NCBI GenBank assembly: GCA_036273735.1
Contig: DASUHA010000151.1
Location: 12,519 to 76,518, forward strand
Length of the DNA stretch: 64,000 bases
Source of the DNA: 13-2-20CM-66-19 sp036273735
GTDB lineage: Bacteria; Pseudomonadota; Gammaproteobacteria; Steroidobacterales; Steroidobacteraceae
Direction: 5' to 3'
Part shown: one piece after another, positions 56,510 through 64,000 of the stretch
How positions within the stretch are numbered: the first letter of the stretch is position 1
How the letters are laid out: each line of letters starts with the position of its first letter
Notes under the pieces: model-generated
The model's input: the letters and a program-made list of their open reading frames with translations, nothing else
Told to the model about the DNA's origin: nothing
The model's database searches: none
Made by a program: the position numbers and the translations under genes

Positions 56510-57937
56510 CTACCGGTTTATCGAGTCTATGGCGCGCTTGTCAGCCGCGAGCGCAGCCTCGTGCACGGCTTCCGAAAGGGTCGGATGCGCATGGATGGTG
56601 CGCTGGAGATCCTCGGTGCTCGCCGAATACTCCATCGCCAACACCGCCTCGGCAATGAGCTCGCCGGCGAGCGGGCCAATGATGTGCACGCCGAGGATCT
56701 CGTCATCGTCCTTCGCGGCGACGATCTTGGCGAAGCCTTGCGCCTGCTCCATGGCGCGCGCCCGGCCGCTCGCGAGGAAGGGAAATACACCGACTTTGTA
56801 GGGGCGGCCGCTCGCTTTCACCTGCTCCTCGGTCTCACCCACCCAGGCGATCTCCGGAGCGGTGTAGATGACCGACGGAACAGTCTTGTAATTCACCTCG
56901 CCAAAGCGGCCGGCAATGAGGTCGGCCACCATGACGCCCTCCTCCTTGCCTTTGTGCGCGAGCATGGGGCCACGGACGCAGTCGCCAACCGCCCAGACGC
57001 CTTCGGCACCCGTGCGACATTGATGGTCAACCTTGATGAATCCGCGCTCATCGAGCTCGACGCCCGTGCCTGCCGCAAGGAGATCACGCGTAAACGGCCG
57101 GCGGCCAATCGCCACGAAGAGCCTATCGACCGTGAGTGTCTGATCGCCCTTCGGGTCCGTGTATGCGACCTCGACCGAGCTACCCGTCACGCGTGCGCCG
57201 GTCACCTTGGCGCCGAGGCGGATATCGAGGCCCAGCTTCTTGAAATGCCGCGCGGCTTCCTTGGCGAGCTGCTGATCTGCGATCGGCAGCAGGTCAGGCA
57301 GTGCCTCGAGCACCGTGACCTCGCTGCCGAGCCGGCGCCAGACGCTCCCCAACTCCAAACCGATGATGCCGGCGCCGATGATGCAGAGGCGCTTCGGTAT
57401 CGCGTCGAAATCGAGCGCGCCCCAGGAGTCGACGATATGCGGTGACTGGAAGGGCGCGGATTTGAGCTCGATGGGCGCTGAGCCCGAGGCGAGAATCACC
57501 TGCTTCGCGGTCAGCTCGCGGCGCGTGCCATCGGCCGCGGTGAATTCCACGCGCCGGCCGGGAAGGAGCTTGCCATGCCCCTGAAGCGGGGTGACCCCCG
57601 CACCCTTGAACAGCGCGAGGATGCCCTGCGTCATGGTCTTGACGATGCCGCCCTTGCGCTTCTGCATCTGCGCAACATCGAAGCTCACACCGCTCGTGCG
57701 GATGCCGTGCACCGCAAATTCCTCCTGCACGCGGTGGTACAGCTCGGTCGACTCGAGCAGCGCTTTGGAGGGGATGCAGCCTGCGTTGAGACACGTGCCG
57801 CCGAAGGACAGCGTGCCGTCACGGTTCTTCCACTCATCGATGCAGGCGACGGAGAGCTTGTTCTGCCCGGCGCGGATCGCGGCCGGATAGCCGGCCGGGC
57901 CGCCGCCGATGACGACGACGTCGAAAGAGTCTGTCAT
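56510..57937 (-). CDS. lpdA: Dihydrolipoyl dehydrogenase (E3)
   Basis: A 475-residue flavoprotein: VVVIGGGPAGYPAAIRAGQ, redox disulfide GGTCLNAGCIPSKALLES, NAD site CIIGAGIIGLELGSVWRRLGSEVTVLE, VWAVGDCVRGPMLAHKGKEEGV, and C-terminal HAHPTLSEAVHEAALA with the catalytic His. Start at the ATG at 57937. Two bases after sucB, so it supplies E3 for the 2-oxoglutarate dehydrogenase complex. Confidence 0.96.
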   Translation of the reverse strand: MTDSFDVVVIGGGPAGYPAAIRAGQNKLSVACIDEWKNRDGTLSFGGTCLNAGCIPSKALLESTELYHRVQEEFAVHGIRTSGVSFDVAQMQKRKGGIVKTMTQGILALFKGAGVTPLQGHGKLLPGRRVEFTAADGTRRELTAKQVILASGSAPIELKSAPFQSPHIVDSWGALDFDAIPKRLCIIGAGIIGLELGSVWRRLGSEVTVLEALPDLLPIADQQLAKEAARHFKKLGLDIRLGAKVTGARVTGSSVEVAYTDPKGDQTLTVDRLFVAIGRRPFTRDLLAAGTGVELDERGFIKVDHQCRTGAEGVWAVGDCVRGPMLAHKGKEEGVMVADLIAGRFGEVNYKTVPSVIYTAPEIAWVGETEEQVKASGRPYKVGVFPFLASGRARAMEQAQGFAKIVAAKDDDEILGVHIIGPLAGELIAEAVLAMEYSASTEDLQRTIHAHPTLSEAVHEAALAADKRAIDSINR

Positions 57938-57939
57938 GG

Positions 57940-59211
57940 TCAAATCCCCAGGAGCATACGGCCGGGATCCTCGAGACATTCCTTGACCGTCACGAGGAAT
58001 TGCACGGCCTCACGGCCATCGATGATGCGGTGATCGTAGGTAATGGCGATGTACATCATGGGGCGGATGGCGATCTGGCCATCGACTACCATGGGGCGCT
58101 CCTGGATCTTGTGCATTCCCAAGATGGCGCTCTGCGGCGCGTTGACGATCGGTGTCGACATGAGCGAGCCGAACACCCCACCGTTGGTGATGGTGAACGT
58201 GCCGCCCGTCAGATCCTCGATCGCAAGGCCTCCGGAGCGCGCCTTCTTCGCATACTCGCCGATTTCCTTCTCCAGGGTCGCGAAGCCCTTGAGGTCGGCA
58301 TCCCGGACGATGGGCACCACCAGTCCACGCTCCGTCGAGACCGCGACGCCGATGTCATAGAACTCGTGGTACAGGATGTCACTGCCGTCGACCGAGGCGT
58401 TGACGACCGGAAACTTCTTCAGTGCCTCGATGGACGCCTTGACGAAGAAGGACATGAAGCCGAGCTTCACGCCGTTCTCCTTCTCGAAGCGATCCTTGTA
58501 GCGCGTGCGAAGCTCCTGCACCGCAGTCAGATCTACCTCGTTGAAGGATGTCAGCAGCGCCTGAGTGGATTGCGCCTCAATCAAACGTTGCGCGATGCGT
58601 TGGCGCAGACGCGTCATTGGGACCCTCTGCTCCCCGCGAGCACTGGCCGCAGGGAGTACCGGGGCCGCGAGCGTCGGTGCGCGGGCAGCCGATGCGGCGG
58701 CGGAGGCGACTGCAGCGGGTGCGGCAGTTGATGCCGCCGGGGAAGCTCCCGGCGCCACATTCGACTTCCTGCCGAGGAAATCGACGACATCGGATTTGGT
58801 CAGCCGCCCATCGCGGCCGCTCGCCGGGATCGAGGCCGCATCGAGCCGATTCTCCTCAATGAGCCGGCGCACGGAGGGGCTGAGCTTCTCCTTACCGGCA
58901 TCCGTGCCGGTGGCCTTGAGCTCTTCCGCGGACGCCGCCTCCTTGGCCGCAGTTGCAGCCGACGCGAGCGCCTGCGCGCCTTCCTCGAAGAGCGCGAGGA
59001 GCTGACCCGCTTTCACCACGGTACCGGTCTGCACTTTCACCTCACGCAACACCCCGTTGGCTGGTGCGGGCACTTCGAGCACCACCTTGTCGGTCTCGAG
59101 GTCAGCGAGGTTCTCGTCACGCTTGACGGCATCGCCCGGCTTCTTGTGCCAGGCGACGAGCGTTGCATCCGTGATGGACTCCGGCAATTGTGGGACTTTG
59201 ATATCGGTCAT
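57940..59211 (-). CDS. sucB: 2-oxoglutarate dehydrogenase E2 (dihydrolipoyl succinyltransferase)
   Basis: A 423-residue E2 with one lipoyl domain (ADLETDKVVLEVPAPANGVL, lipoylated Lys), an Ala-rich linker, a peripheral-subunit-binding domain (LSPSVRRLIEENRLDAASIPASGRDGRLTKSDVVDFL) and the catalytic domain ending ITYDHRIIDGREAVQFLVTVKECLEDP. Its ATG immediately follows the sucA stop codon with no gap. Confidence 0.96.
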   Translation of the reverse strand: MTDIKVPQLPESITDATLVAWHKKPGDAVKRDENLADLETDKVVLEVPAPANGVLREVKVQTGTVVKAGQLLALFEEGAQALASAATAAKEAASAEELKATGTDAGKEKLSPSVRRLIEENRLDAASIPASGRDGRLTKSDVVDFLGRKSNVAPGASPAASTAAPAAVASAAASAARAPTLAAPVLPAASARGEQRVPMTRLRQRIAQRLIEAQSTQALLTSFNEVDLTAVQELRTRYKDRFEKENGVKLGFMSFFVKASIEALKKFPVVNASVDGSDILYHEFYDIGVAVSTERGLVVPIVRDADLKGFATLEKEIGEYAKKARSGGLAIEDLTGGTFTITNGGVFGSLMSTPIVNAPQSAILGMHKIQERPMVVDGQIAIRPMMYIAITYDHRIIDGREAVQFLVTVKECLEDPGRMLLGI

Positions 59212-62121
59212 TTACGACGTCTTCTTTCTAAGCGGTGTCGCAGGCGCCGTCTGGCTGCCCGCGGCGGGAGCGGCGCCCGGCGTGAGCCGGCTCGTCTCTC
59301 TCGCGGAATCCTCAGTGGCCGTCGCATGCAGCGCCGCGTTGATGAGCGCCTGCTGCTCCGCCTCGTGAATCTTGCCGATGCCGGTGGCGGGCGCCGCGGC
59401 CGGTGCACGCCCGGCATAGAGCACGATGCGCCGCTGACCCAGCGGCTCCTGCAGCCGGTGGCGGATCTGGTACCAGGCGCCCTGGTTCTGCGGCTCCTCC
59501 TGACACCAGACTACGTCCCGCAGGTTGGGATAGCGCGCCAGGGCAGCCTCGTACTCCTCGGCCGGAAACGGATAGAGCTGCTCGATGCGCACCAGCGCAA
59601 CTTCCCGCAGGGCATCCTTGCGCCGGGCCTTGAGCAGGTCGAAGTAGACTTTGCCGCTGCAAAAGACCACGCGGCGCACGCCCTGCGCGGGCAGGTCATC
59701 GCTCTCGCCGAGCACCCGTCCGAAGCTGCCACGGGTCAGCTCCTCGAGGCTCGAGACCGAGAGATCGTGCCGCAGCAGGCTCTTCGGCATCATGACGATG
59801 AGCGGCTTGCGGAAGGACTGCAGCATCTGCCGGCGCAGCATGTGGAACATCTGCGCCGGTGTCGAGGGGACGCACACCTGCATGTTGGATTCCGCACAGA
59901 GCTGCAGATAGCGCTCGAGGCGCGCGGAGGAATGCTCAGGACCTGCACCCTCGTAGCCGTGAGGCAACAGGAGCACGAGGCCGCAGTAGCGCTCCCACTT
60001 CGCCTCGCCCGAGCTGATGAACTGATCGATGACCACCTGCGCGCCGTTCGCGAAGTCGCCGTACTGGCCTTCCCAGAGCGAAAGGCATTTGGGCTCGGTC
60101 GTCGAGTAGCCGTACTCGAAGCCCATCACGGCCTCTTCGGAGAGCACCGAATCGATGATCTGCACCCGCGGCTGCGGCTCGGTGATGTGCTGCAGCGGTA
60201 TGTAGACCCGATTGGATCCCTGATCGTGCAGCACGGCGTGCCGGTGGAAGAAAGTTCCGCGTCCGCTGTCCTGGCCGCAGAGGCGGATCGGAAACCCCTG
60301 CTCGATGAGCGAAGCGTACGCCAGGGTCTCCGCACAACCCCAGTCGAGCGGCGCCTCCCCGGAGAGCATCTTCTTCCGGTTGCTCATCACGTGCGCCACG
60401 CGCGGATGCAGTGTCAGGCCGGCAGGTAGCTCAGTCAGGCGCTCGCCCAGGGACTTCAGCCGCGCCGGGTCGACGCCGGTGAGCACCCGCTCAGTCCAAT
60501 CGGCTTGGGCGTAGCCCGTCCAATCGACCGTGAACTTGTTGCCGATCATGCCGAGCGCGGCGCGCGCCTGCGGCCGGCCCTGATCGAGCCCGTCGCGATA
60601 CTTCTCCGGCATGGCATCCGCATCGGCCTGCGTGAGGACGCTTTCGGCCACCAGCCGCCCCGCGTAGAGCTGCCGCGTGGTGGCGTGTTGGCGGATGACG
60701 CCGTACATGACGGGCTGCGTGGCAGCCGGCTCGTCGGCCTCGTTGTGGCCGAGGCGGCGGTAGCAGACCAGATCGATCACGACGTCCTTGTGGAACCGCA
60801 TGCGGTATTCCAGGGCGAGACGCGCAACGAACACCGCCGCCTCCGGATCGTCGGCGTTGACGTGGAAAATCGGCGCTTCCACCATTTTTGCGACGTCGCT
60901 GCAGTAGAGCGTCGAGCGGGCGTCGCGCGGCTCCGAAGTCGTGAAGCCAACCTGGTTGTTGATGATGACGTGGACGGTGCCGCCGGTATAGAACCCTCTC
61001 GCCTGCGAAAGCTGCAGCGTCTCCATGACTACGCCCTGGCCGGCGAAGGCGGCATCGCCGTGAATGAGGAGCGGCAACACCCGATCGCCCGTCGCATCGC
61101 CACGGCGTTCCTGGCGCGCGCGGACGGAGCCCTCCACCACGGGATTGACGATCTCGAGGTGTGAGGGATTGAAGGCGAGAACCGTGTGCACGTTGCCGGC
61201 GGGGGTCCTGAGGTCGGCAGAGAAGCCCTTGTGATACTTCACATCGCCCGAGCCCTTGAGATGGCTCAGATCGTAAGCGCCCTCGAACTCCGAGAAGAGC
61301 GTCGCGGGTGACTTGCCGAGCAGGTTGACGAGCACGTTGAGGCGCCCGCGGTGCGCCATGCCGATCACGACCTCCTCGATCTTCACTCCGCCGCAGCGCT
61401 GGATGAGGTCATCGAGGAGCGGCAGGAGCGTCTCTGCGCCCTCGAGGGAGAACCGCTTCTGGCCGACGTACTTGGTGTGCAGGTACCGCTCGAGCCCTTC
61501 GGCGGCGGTGAGCTGCCAGAGGATGTTGCGCTTCTCCTCGCCCGCGAAGCGATGCAGGAGCCTGCCTGATTGGAACTGATCCTGCAGCCAGAGCCGCTCC
61601 CGCGACTCTGACATGTGTGCGAACTCGGCGCCGATCGGACCTGCGTAGAGGGTCTCGAGCTGCCCGAGAATCTCGCGCAGTTTCATCCTCTGCGGTACCG
61701 CCTGGGTGCGGCTGCCGGTGAAGAATTCCGCCTCGAGATCGGCGGGCCCGAGCCCGAAATACCCGAGGTCGAGCACCTGCGGCCGCGGCCCCTGCGTAAG
61801 CCCGAGGGGATCGAGCTTCGCCACCAGGTGGCCGCGGTTCGTCCAGATCTGAATGAGGCGCGAAACGGCAGCCTGCTTGGCGTTGATGCCGCCCTCCTCA
61901 CCCGAGGAAACCGCGCGAGCGGCGGCACGAGGCTGTCGGGCGCGCTCTGCGAGCGCCGCCTCGATCGGTCCCTGCGCACGCTCGGCGCCCTTCGCGCCCG
62001 GCAGGCTCTCGAAGTAGCGGCGCCACTTCTCCTCCACGCTAGCCGGATCGTGCAGGAATTGCTCGTAGAGAGCGTCGAGAAAGGCGGCATTACCGCCGAA
62101 AAGGGGTGTAGGTTCGAGCAT
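59212..62121 (-). CDS. sucA: 2-oxoglutarate dehydrogenase E1
   Basis: A 969-residue thiamine-diphosphate enzyme: N-terminal NAAFLDALYEQFLHDPASVEEKWRRYFESL, active-site regions MAHRGRLNVLVNLLGKSP, HGDAAFAGQGVVMETLQLSQ and NNQVGFTTS, then VIDLVCYRRLGHNEADEPAATQP. C-terminal FCSGKVYFDLLKARR and WCQEEPQNQGAWYQIRH. Slightly longer than E. coli SucA. First gene of sucA-sucB-lpdA. A weak promoter-like pair lies upstream. Confidence 0.96.
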   Translation of the reverse strand: MLEPTPLFGGNAAFLDALYEQFLHDPASVEEKWRRYFESLPGAKGAERAQGPIEAALAERARQPRAAARAVSSGEEGGINAKQAAVSRLIQIWTNRGHLVAKLDPLGLTQGPRPQVLDLGYFGLGPADLEAEFFTGSRTQAVPQRMKLREILGQLETLYAGPIGAEFAHMSESRERLWLQDQFQSGRLLHRFAGEEKRNILWQLTAAEGLERYLHTKYVGQKRFSLEGAETLLPLLDDLIQRCGGVKIEEVVIGMAHRGRLNVLVNLLGKSPATLFSEFEGAYDLSHLKGSGDVKYHKGFSADLRTPAGNVHTVLAFNPSHLEIVNPVVEGSVRARQERRGDATGDRVLPLLIHGDAAFAGQGVVMETLQLSQARGFYTGGTVHVIINNQVGFTTSEPRDARSTLYCSDVAKMVEAPIFHVNADDPEAAVFVARLALEYRMRFHKDVVIDLVCYRRLGHNEADEPAATQPVMYGVIRQHATTRQLYAGRLVAESVLTQADADAMPEKYRDGLDQGRPQARAALGMIGNKFTVDWTGYAQADWTERVLTGVDPARLKSLGERLTELPAGLTLHPRVAHVMSNRKKMLSGEAPLDWGCAETLAYASLIEQGFPIRLCGQDSGRGTFFHRHAVLHDQGSNRVYIPLQHITEPQPRVQIIDSVLSEEAVMGFEYGYSTTEPKCLSLWEGQYGDFANGAQVVIDQFISSGEAKWERYCGLVLLLPHGYEGAGPEHSSARLERYLQLCAESNMQVCVPSTPAQMFHMLRRQMLQSFRKPLIVMMPKSLLRHDLSVSSLEELTRGSFGRVLGESDDLPAQGVRRVVFCSGKVYFDLLKARRKDALREVALVRIEQLYPFPAEEYEAALARYPNLRDVVWCQEEPQNQGAWYQIRHRLQEPLGQRRIVLYAGRAPAAAPATGIGKIHEAEQQALINAALHATATEDSARETSRLTPGAAPAAGSQTAPATPLRKKTS

Positions 62122-62146
62122 GGGGAGGCGCAGACAGCGAAGCGCT

Positions 62147-62175
62147 AGTTTAGCGGAAACGCGCGCGCGTGGAAA
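62147..62175 (-). promoter_or_regulatory. Weak promoter-like pair upstream of sucA
   Basis: On the minus strand TTTCCA (62170-62175), 17 bases, TAAACT (62147-62152). Spacing is ideal but both hexamers match the consensus at only four positions. It lies 25 bases upstream of the sucA ATG. Confidence 0.25.
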
Positions 62176-62221
62176 TTGATAGCCGCATGCCGGCCCTTGA
62201 ATTAAAAGGAATTAAGGGTTC

Positions 62222-62710
62222 TTACAGCCAGCCGAGGAGCTGCAGCTCGTAGGCGACGAGCACTCCATAGCCGGCGAGCACGGTGTAAAGAAAGAGCGCC
62301 ACCGGCAGACGCCCGAAGACCTTCAGCCGCGACAGGAGGGTGAGCGTCACCACGCCGATAGCGGTGAGGCCGATCTTCACGAGCACGAAGAGCTCACCCG
62401 AGCCACCGAGGAGCGGCGCGAGCAGCGGGTTGAGCTCGTAGGCACCCCGGCTGATGAGGATAGTCGTGAGGATCGCATCGGCGGCGCAGAGCATCAGGAT
62501 GAGAGATGCAACTGCGAGCCACCAGGGATGATGCCAATCGATGGCGCCGAGCCGGTGCTCTCCCTCTCGGCGCGGACCGAAGCGCCGCGGATGGATGCTG
62601 CCATACACCAGCGCGCGGGCCACACGCGTGCGCCTGTCAGGTCCGCGGCGCCGCTCGGGCTCGCTCTCGGCCTCGGCAACGGCCTCACGACGATTGAACA
62701 GAATGGGCAC
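62222..62710 (-). CDS. DUF5658-like membrane protein
   Basis: A 162-residue protein with a basic, Arg-rich N-terminal half (ERRRGPDRRTRVARALVYG) and three hydrophobic helices in residues about 62-160. These include ADAILTTILISRGAYELNPLLAPLL, the pattern of DUF5658 proteins. Function unknown. It is upstream of sucA on the same strand with a 100-base gap. Confidence 0.7.
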   Translation of the reverse strand: MPILFNRREAVAEAESEPERRRGPDRRTRVARALVYGSIHPRRFGPRREGEHRLGAIDWHHPWWLAVASLILMLCAADAILTTILISRGAYELNPLLAPLLGGSGELFVLVKIGLTAIGVVTLTLLSRLKVFGRLPVALFLYTVLAGYGVLVAYELQLLGWL

Positions 62711-62778
62711 GACGCCTTCTTCTTCGGGAAGATGAGAGATTGTAGCGGTGGAGCAGTCGCCATGCCCGGGGGGCTAGC

Positions 62779-62792
62779 GTGACGGCGGTCAC
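62779..62792. promoter_or_regulatory. CRP/FNR-family-like palindrome
   Basis: GTGA-N6-TCAC sits in the 157-base gap between the divergent DUF5658 gene and the small stress-like gene. This is the core of CRP/Clp/FNR-type sites; the flanking bases do not strengthen the match. Confidence 0.35.
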
Positions 62793-62867
62793 TTTTCATG
62801 CGCTGCGCGCGGGACTCACGGGGTTCGCCGGGGGAACCGGAACCTCGGGCCACCCGTTGCAGGGCAC

Positions 62868-63221
62868 ATGACACCCGTTATCGTGGCTTTATTCGAGGAC
62901 TACGGCATTGCGGACCGCGTGCGCACCGAGCTGGTAGCGGACGGCTTTCCGACCGACCGGGTGGAGCTGACGTCGCTCCTCGAGACCGGGCAGGCGGATG
63001 CGGAGCCTGGGGATGCCTTCGTTGCGCGCGTCTCCAATTACTTCCACACGCTGCTCGATCAGGATGCAGAGCACAACGGCGAGGCCGATGAGCTCGCGCA
63101 GCGAGTCCGTGGCGGCAGCTCCGCGGTGACCGTTCATCCCCGCACGGACTACGAAATCGCAAGTGCGCGCAGGATCCTCCATCGCAACGGGCCGGTCGCG
63201 ATGGAGGAGATTTTGCACTGA
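62868..63221 (+). CDS. Small protein resembling general-stress (17M-like) proteins
   Basis: A 117-residue soluble protein. The N-terminus VIVALFEDYGIADRVRTELVADGFPTDRVELTSLLETG resembles the start of general-stress-protein-17M-like domains, where a beta strand is followed by an amphipathic helix and Gly-Phe. The C-terminal ARRILHRNGPVAMEEILH is not diagnostic. Ends 3 bases before the convergent BON/SRPBCC gene. Function unknown. Confidence 0.6.
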   Translation: MTPVIVALFEDYGIADRVRTELVADGFPTDRVELTSLLETGQADAEPGDAFVARVSNYFHTLLDQDAEHNGEADELAQRVRGGSSAVTVHPRTDYEIASARRILHRNGPVAMEEILH

Positions 63222-63224
63222 TCG

Positions 63225-64000
63225 TCAGTGTCGAGCGGCGGCCGCATCGTGCGCACGGCGCCCGGTCTCCAGGAAAACCTTCATCCGCATCAGATCGTCG
63301 TTGAGCTCCGACTTCGGATCCGCTCCGAAGAGACGAGCGATGGCGTGACCGAGCGCACCGCCCGGCGGCGTGTAGCTCATCGTCACGAGGACGCGTGTTC
63401 CACCTTGCGTCTGTTCGAAGCGCAGGAGACCTGCGTGCTCCACTGAAGACCCCGGCAGCGTCCGCCACGCAATGAGCCTGTTCGGCTCCAGCCGCGTCGT
63501 CACGGCTTCCCACGAGATGGCGCGTCCCGCCGGTCCCTCGACCGTCCATTGTGAGGTCCCGTCTCCCCTGACACGCACCTCGTGCACGTGTGTCATGAAT
63601 TCGGGGAACCGCTCCAGCTGCGAGAACGTCTCAAACACCTGCTCGACGGGAGCGGCGACATCGATGCACTTTTGCAGCTCCACAGCGGGCCGTCGGACAC
63701 CGACGAGGCGATCGATCGGCATATTGGCGCTGCTGCGCGCGATGAGAGCGGCGCCGCCGATCCCGCCAAGAAAGCCGAGCGCGCTCCGCCTGCCGGCGAG
63801 AGCGTTGATGAGGAGCGCACCGCCGGTCGCGCCCATGATGACCCGCAGACCCGGCGACCAGTTTTCCTGGAGCGGCCCGAAGCGGGGCCCAGGCGACTTG
63901 CTGCCGCCCTGCAGGGCTGAGATGCCCGCCGCGCTCTCATACACGGCCAGCCGGTCCTCGACGTCCGCGACACCGCGGACCGCCCAGACCGTTCGCAGCA
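63225..64000 (-). CDS. BON/DUF2892/SRPBCC multidomain protein, 5' end outside the window
   Basis: Reading continues in frame past 63944 to the window edge: upstream codons give LRTVWAVRGVADVEDRL, the end of a BON-type domain, so the gene is partial. Then come a membrane hairpin of DUF2892 type (WSPGLRVIMGATGGALLINALAG and FLGGIGGAALIARSS) and an SRPBCC polyketide-cyclase-like domain (IDVAAPVEQVFETFSQLERFPEFMTHVHEV ... LVTMSYTPPGGALGHAIARLFG). Such proteins are common, uncharacterised envelope-stress proteins. Confidence 0.78.
   Translation of the reverse strand, partial: LRTVWAVRGVADVEDRLAVYESAAGISALQGGSKSPGPRFGPLQENWSPGLRVIMGATGGALLINALAGRRSALGFLGGIGGAALIARSSANMPIDRLVGVRRPAVELQKCIDVAAPVEQVFETFSQLERFPEFMTHVHEVRVRGDGTSQWTVEGPAGRAISWEAVTTRLEPNRLIAWRTLPGSSVEHAGLLRFEQTQGGTRVLVTMSYTPPGGALGHAIARLFGADPKSELNDDLMRMKVFLETGRRAHDAAAARH

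Overview
The window looks like a chromosomal segment of a GC-rich gammaproteobacterium. The yebC-ruvCAB-ybgC-tolQRAB-pal-cpoB-queE-queC block, the sucAB-lpd block and a monofunctional RelA together point to Gammaproteobacteria; a Steroidobacteraceae/Nevskiales/Xanthomonadales-like placement is only a guess. All functional calls come from reading motifs by eye; no database search was possible.

Region 1 (about 0.1-22.4 kb) is a quaternary-amine catabolism cluster. It holds two MttB-superfamily methyltransferases, one at each end, and AraC, LysR and GlxA/GbdR-like regulators. It also holds a gamma-butyrobetaine-hydroxylase-like dioxygenase, an SSS symporter, an MFS carrier and heterotetrameric sarcosine oxidase (soxB-D-A-G). 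A two-gene flavin/iron-sulfur amine dehydrogenase, a GbcA-like Rieske demethylase and an alpha/beta hydrolase complete it. A coherent reading is uptake of a betaine, stepwise N-demethylation, and sarcosine oxidation to glycine with one-carbon transfer to tetrahydrofolate. A 44-nt element is shared by the promoters of the Rieske gene and the second mttB.

Region 2 (22.6-32.3 kb) is a tightly coupled operon of seven genes: B12-radical SAM enzyme, membrane GT2 glycosyltransferase, SAM methyltransferase, exported beta-helix protein, membrane PAS protein, outer-membrane barrel and GGDEF/EAL protein. I do not recognise it as a named system. Its composition suggests a c-di-GMP-linked surface glycan or lipid-glycan pathway.

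Region 3 (32.3-35.1 kb) carries an ABM monooxygenase, a DMT exporter with a divergent CGNR regulator, and a Phd/VapC toxin-antitoxin pair.

Region 4 (35.11-43.27 kb) is an 8.2-kb mobilizable island integrated in tRNA-Lys(UUU). It is bounded by a 46-bp direct repeat of the tRNA 3' half. It carries a tyrosine integrase, MobC and a MOBP-type relaxase, a candidate oriT, an ankyrin-repeat exported protein, an MNT/HEPN pair and two antitoxin remnants.

Region 5 (43.2-54.4 kb) is housekeeping: tRNA-Lys, queC, queE, the Tol-Pal system, ruvCAB and yebC behind a strong LexA box. The standout is queC. It is interrupted in frame by a 454-residue LAGLIDADG intein between Tyr127 and the Ser of the conserved NAVDY/SGYPDCRP motif. 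The yebC copy lacks about 50 residues of its first domain.

Region 6 (54.4-64 kb) holds relA, the 2-oxoglutarate dehydrogenase operon sucA-sucB-lpdA, a DUF5658 membrane protein, a small stress-like protein and a BON/SRPBCC protein cut by the window edge.
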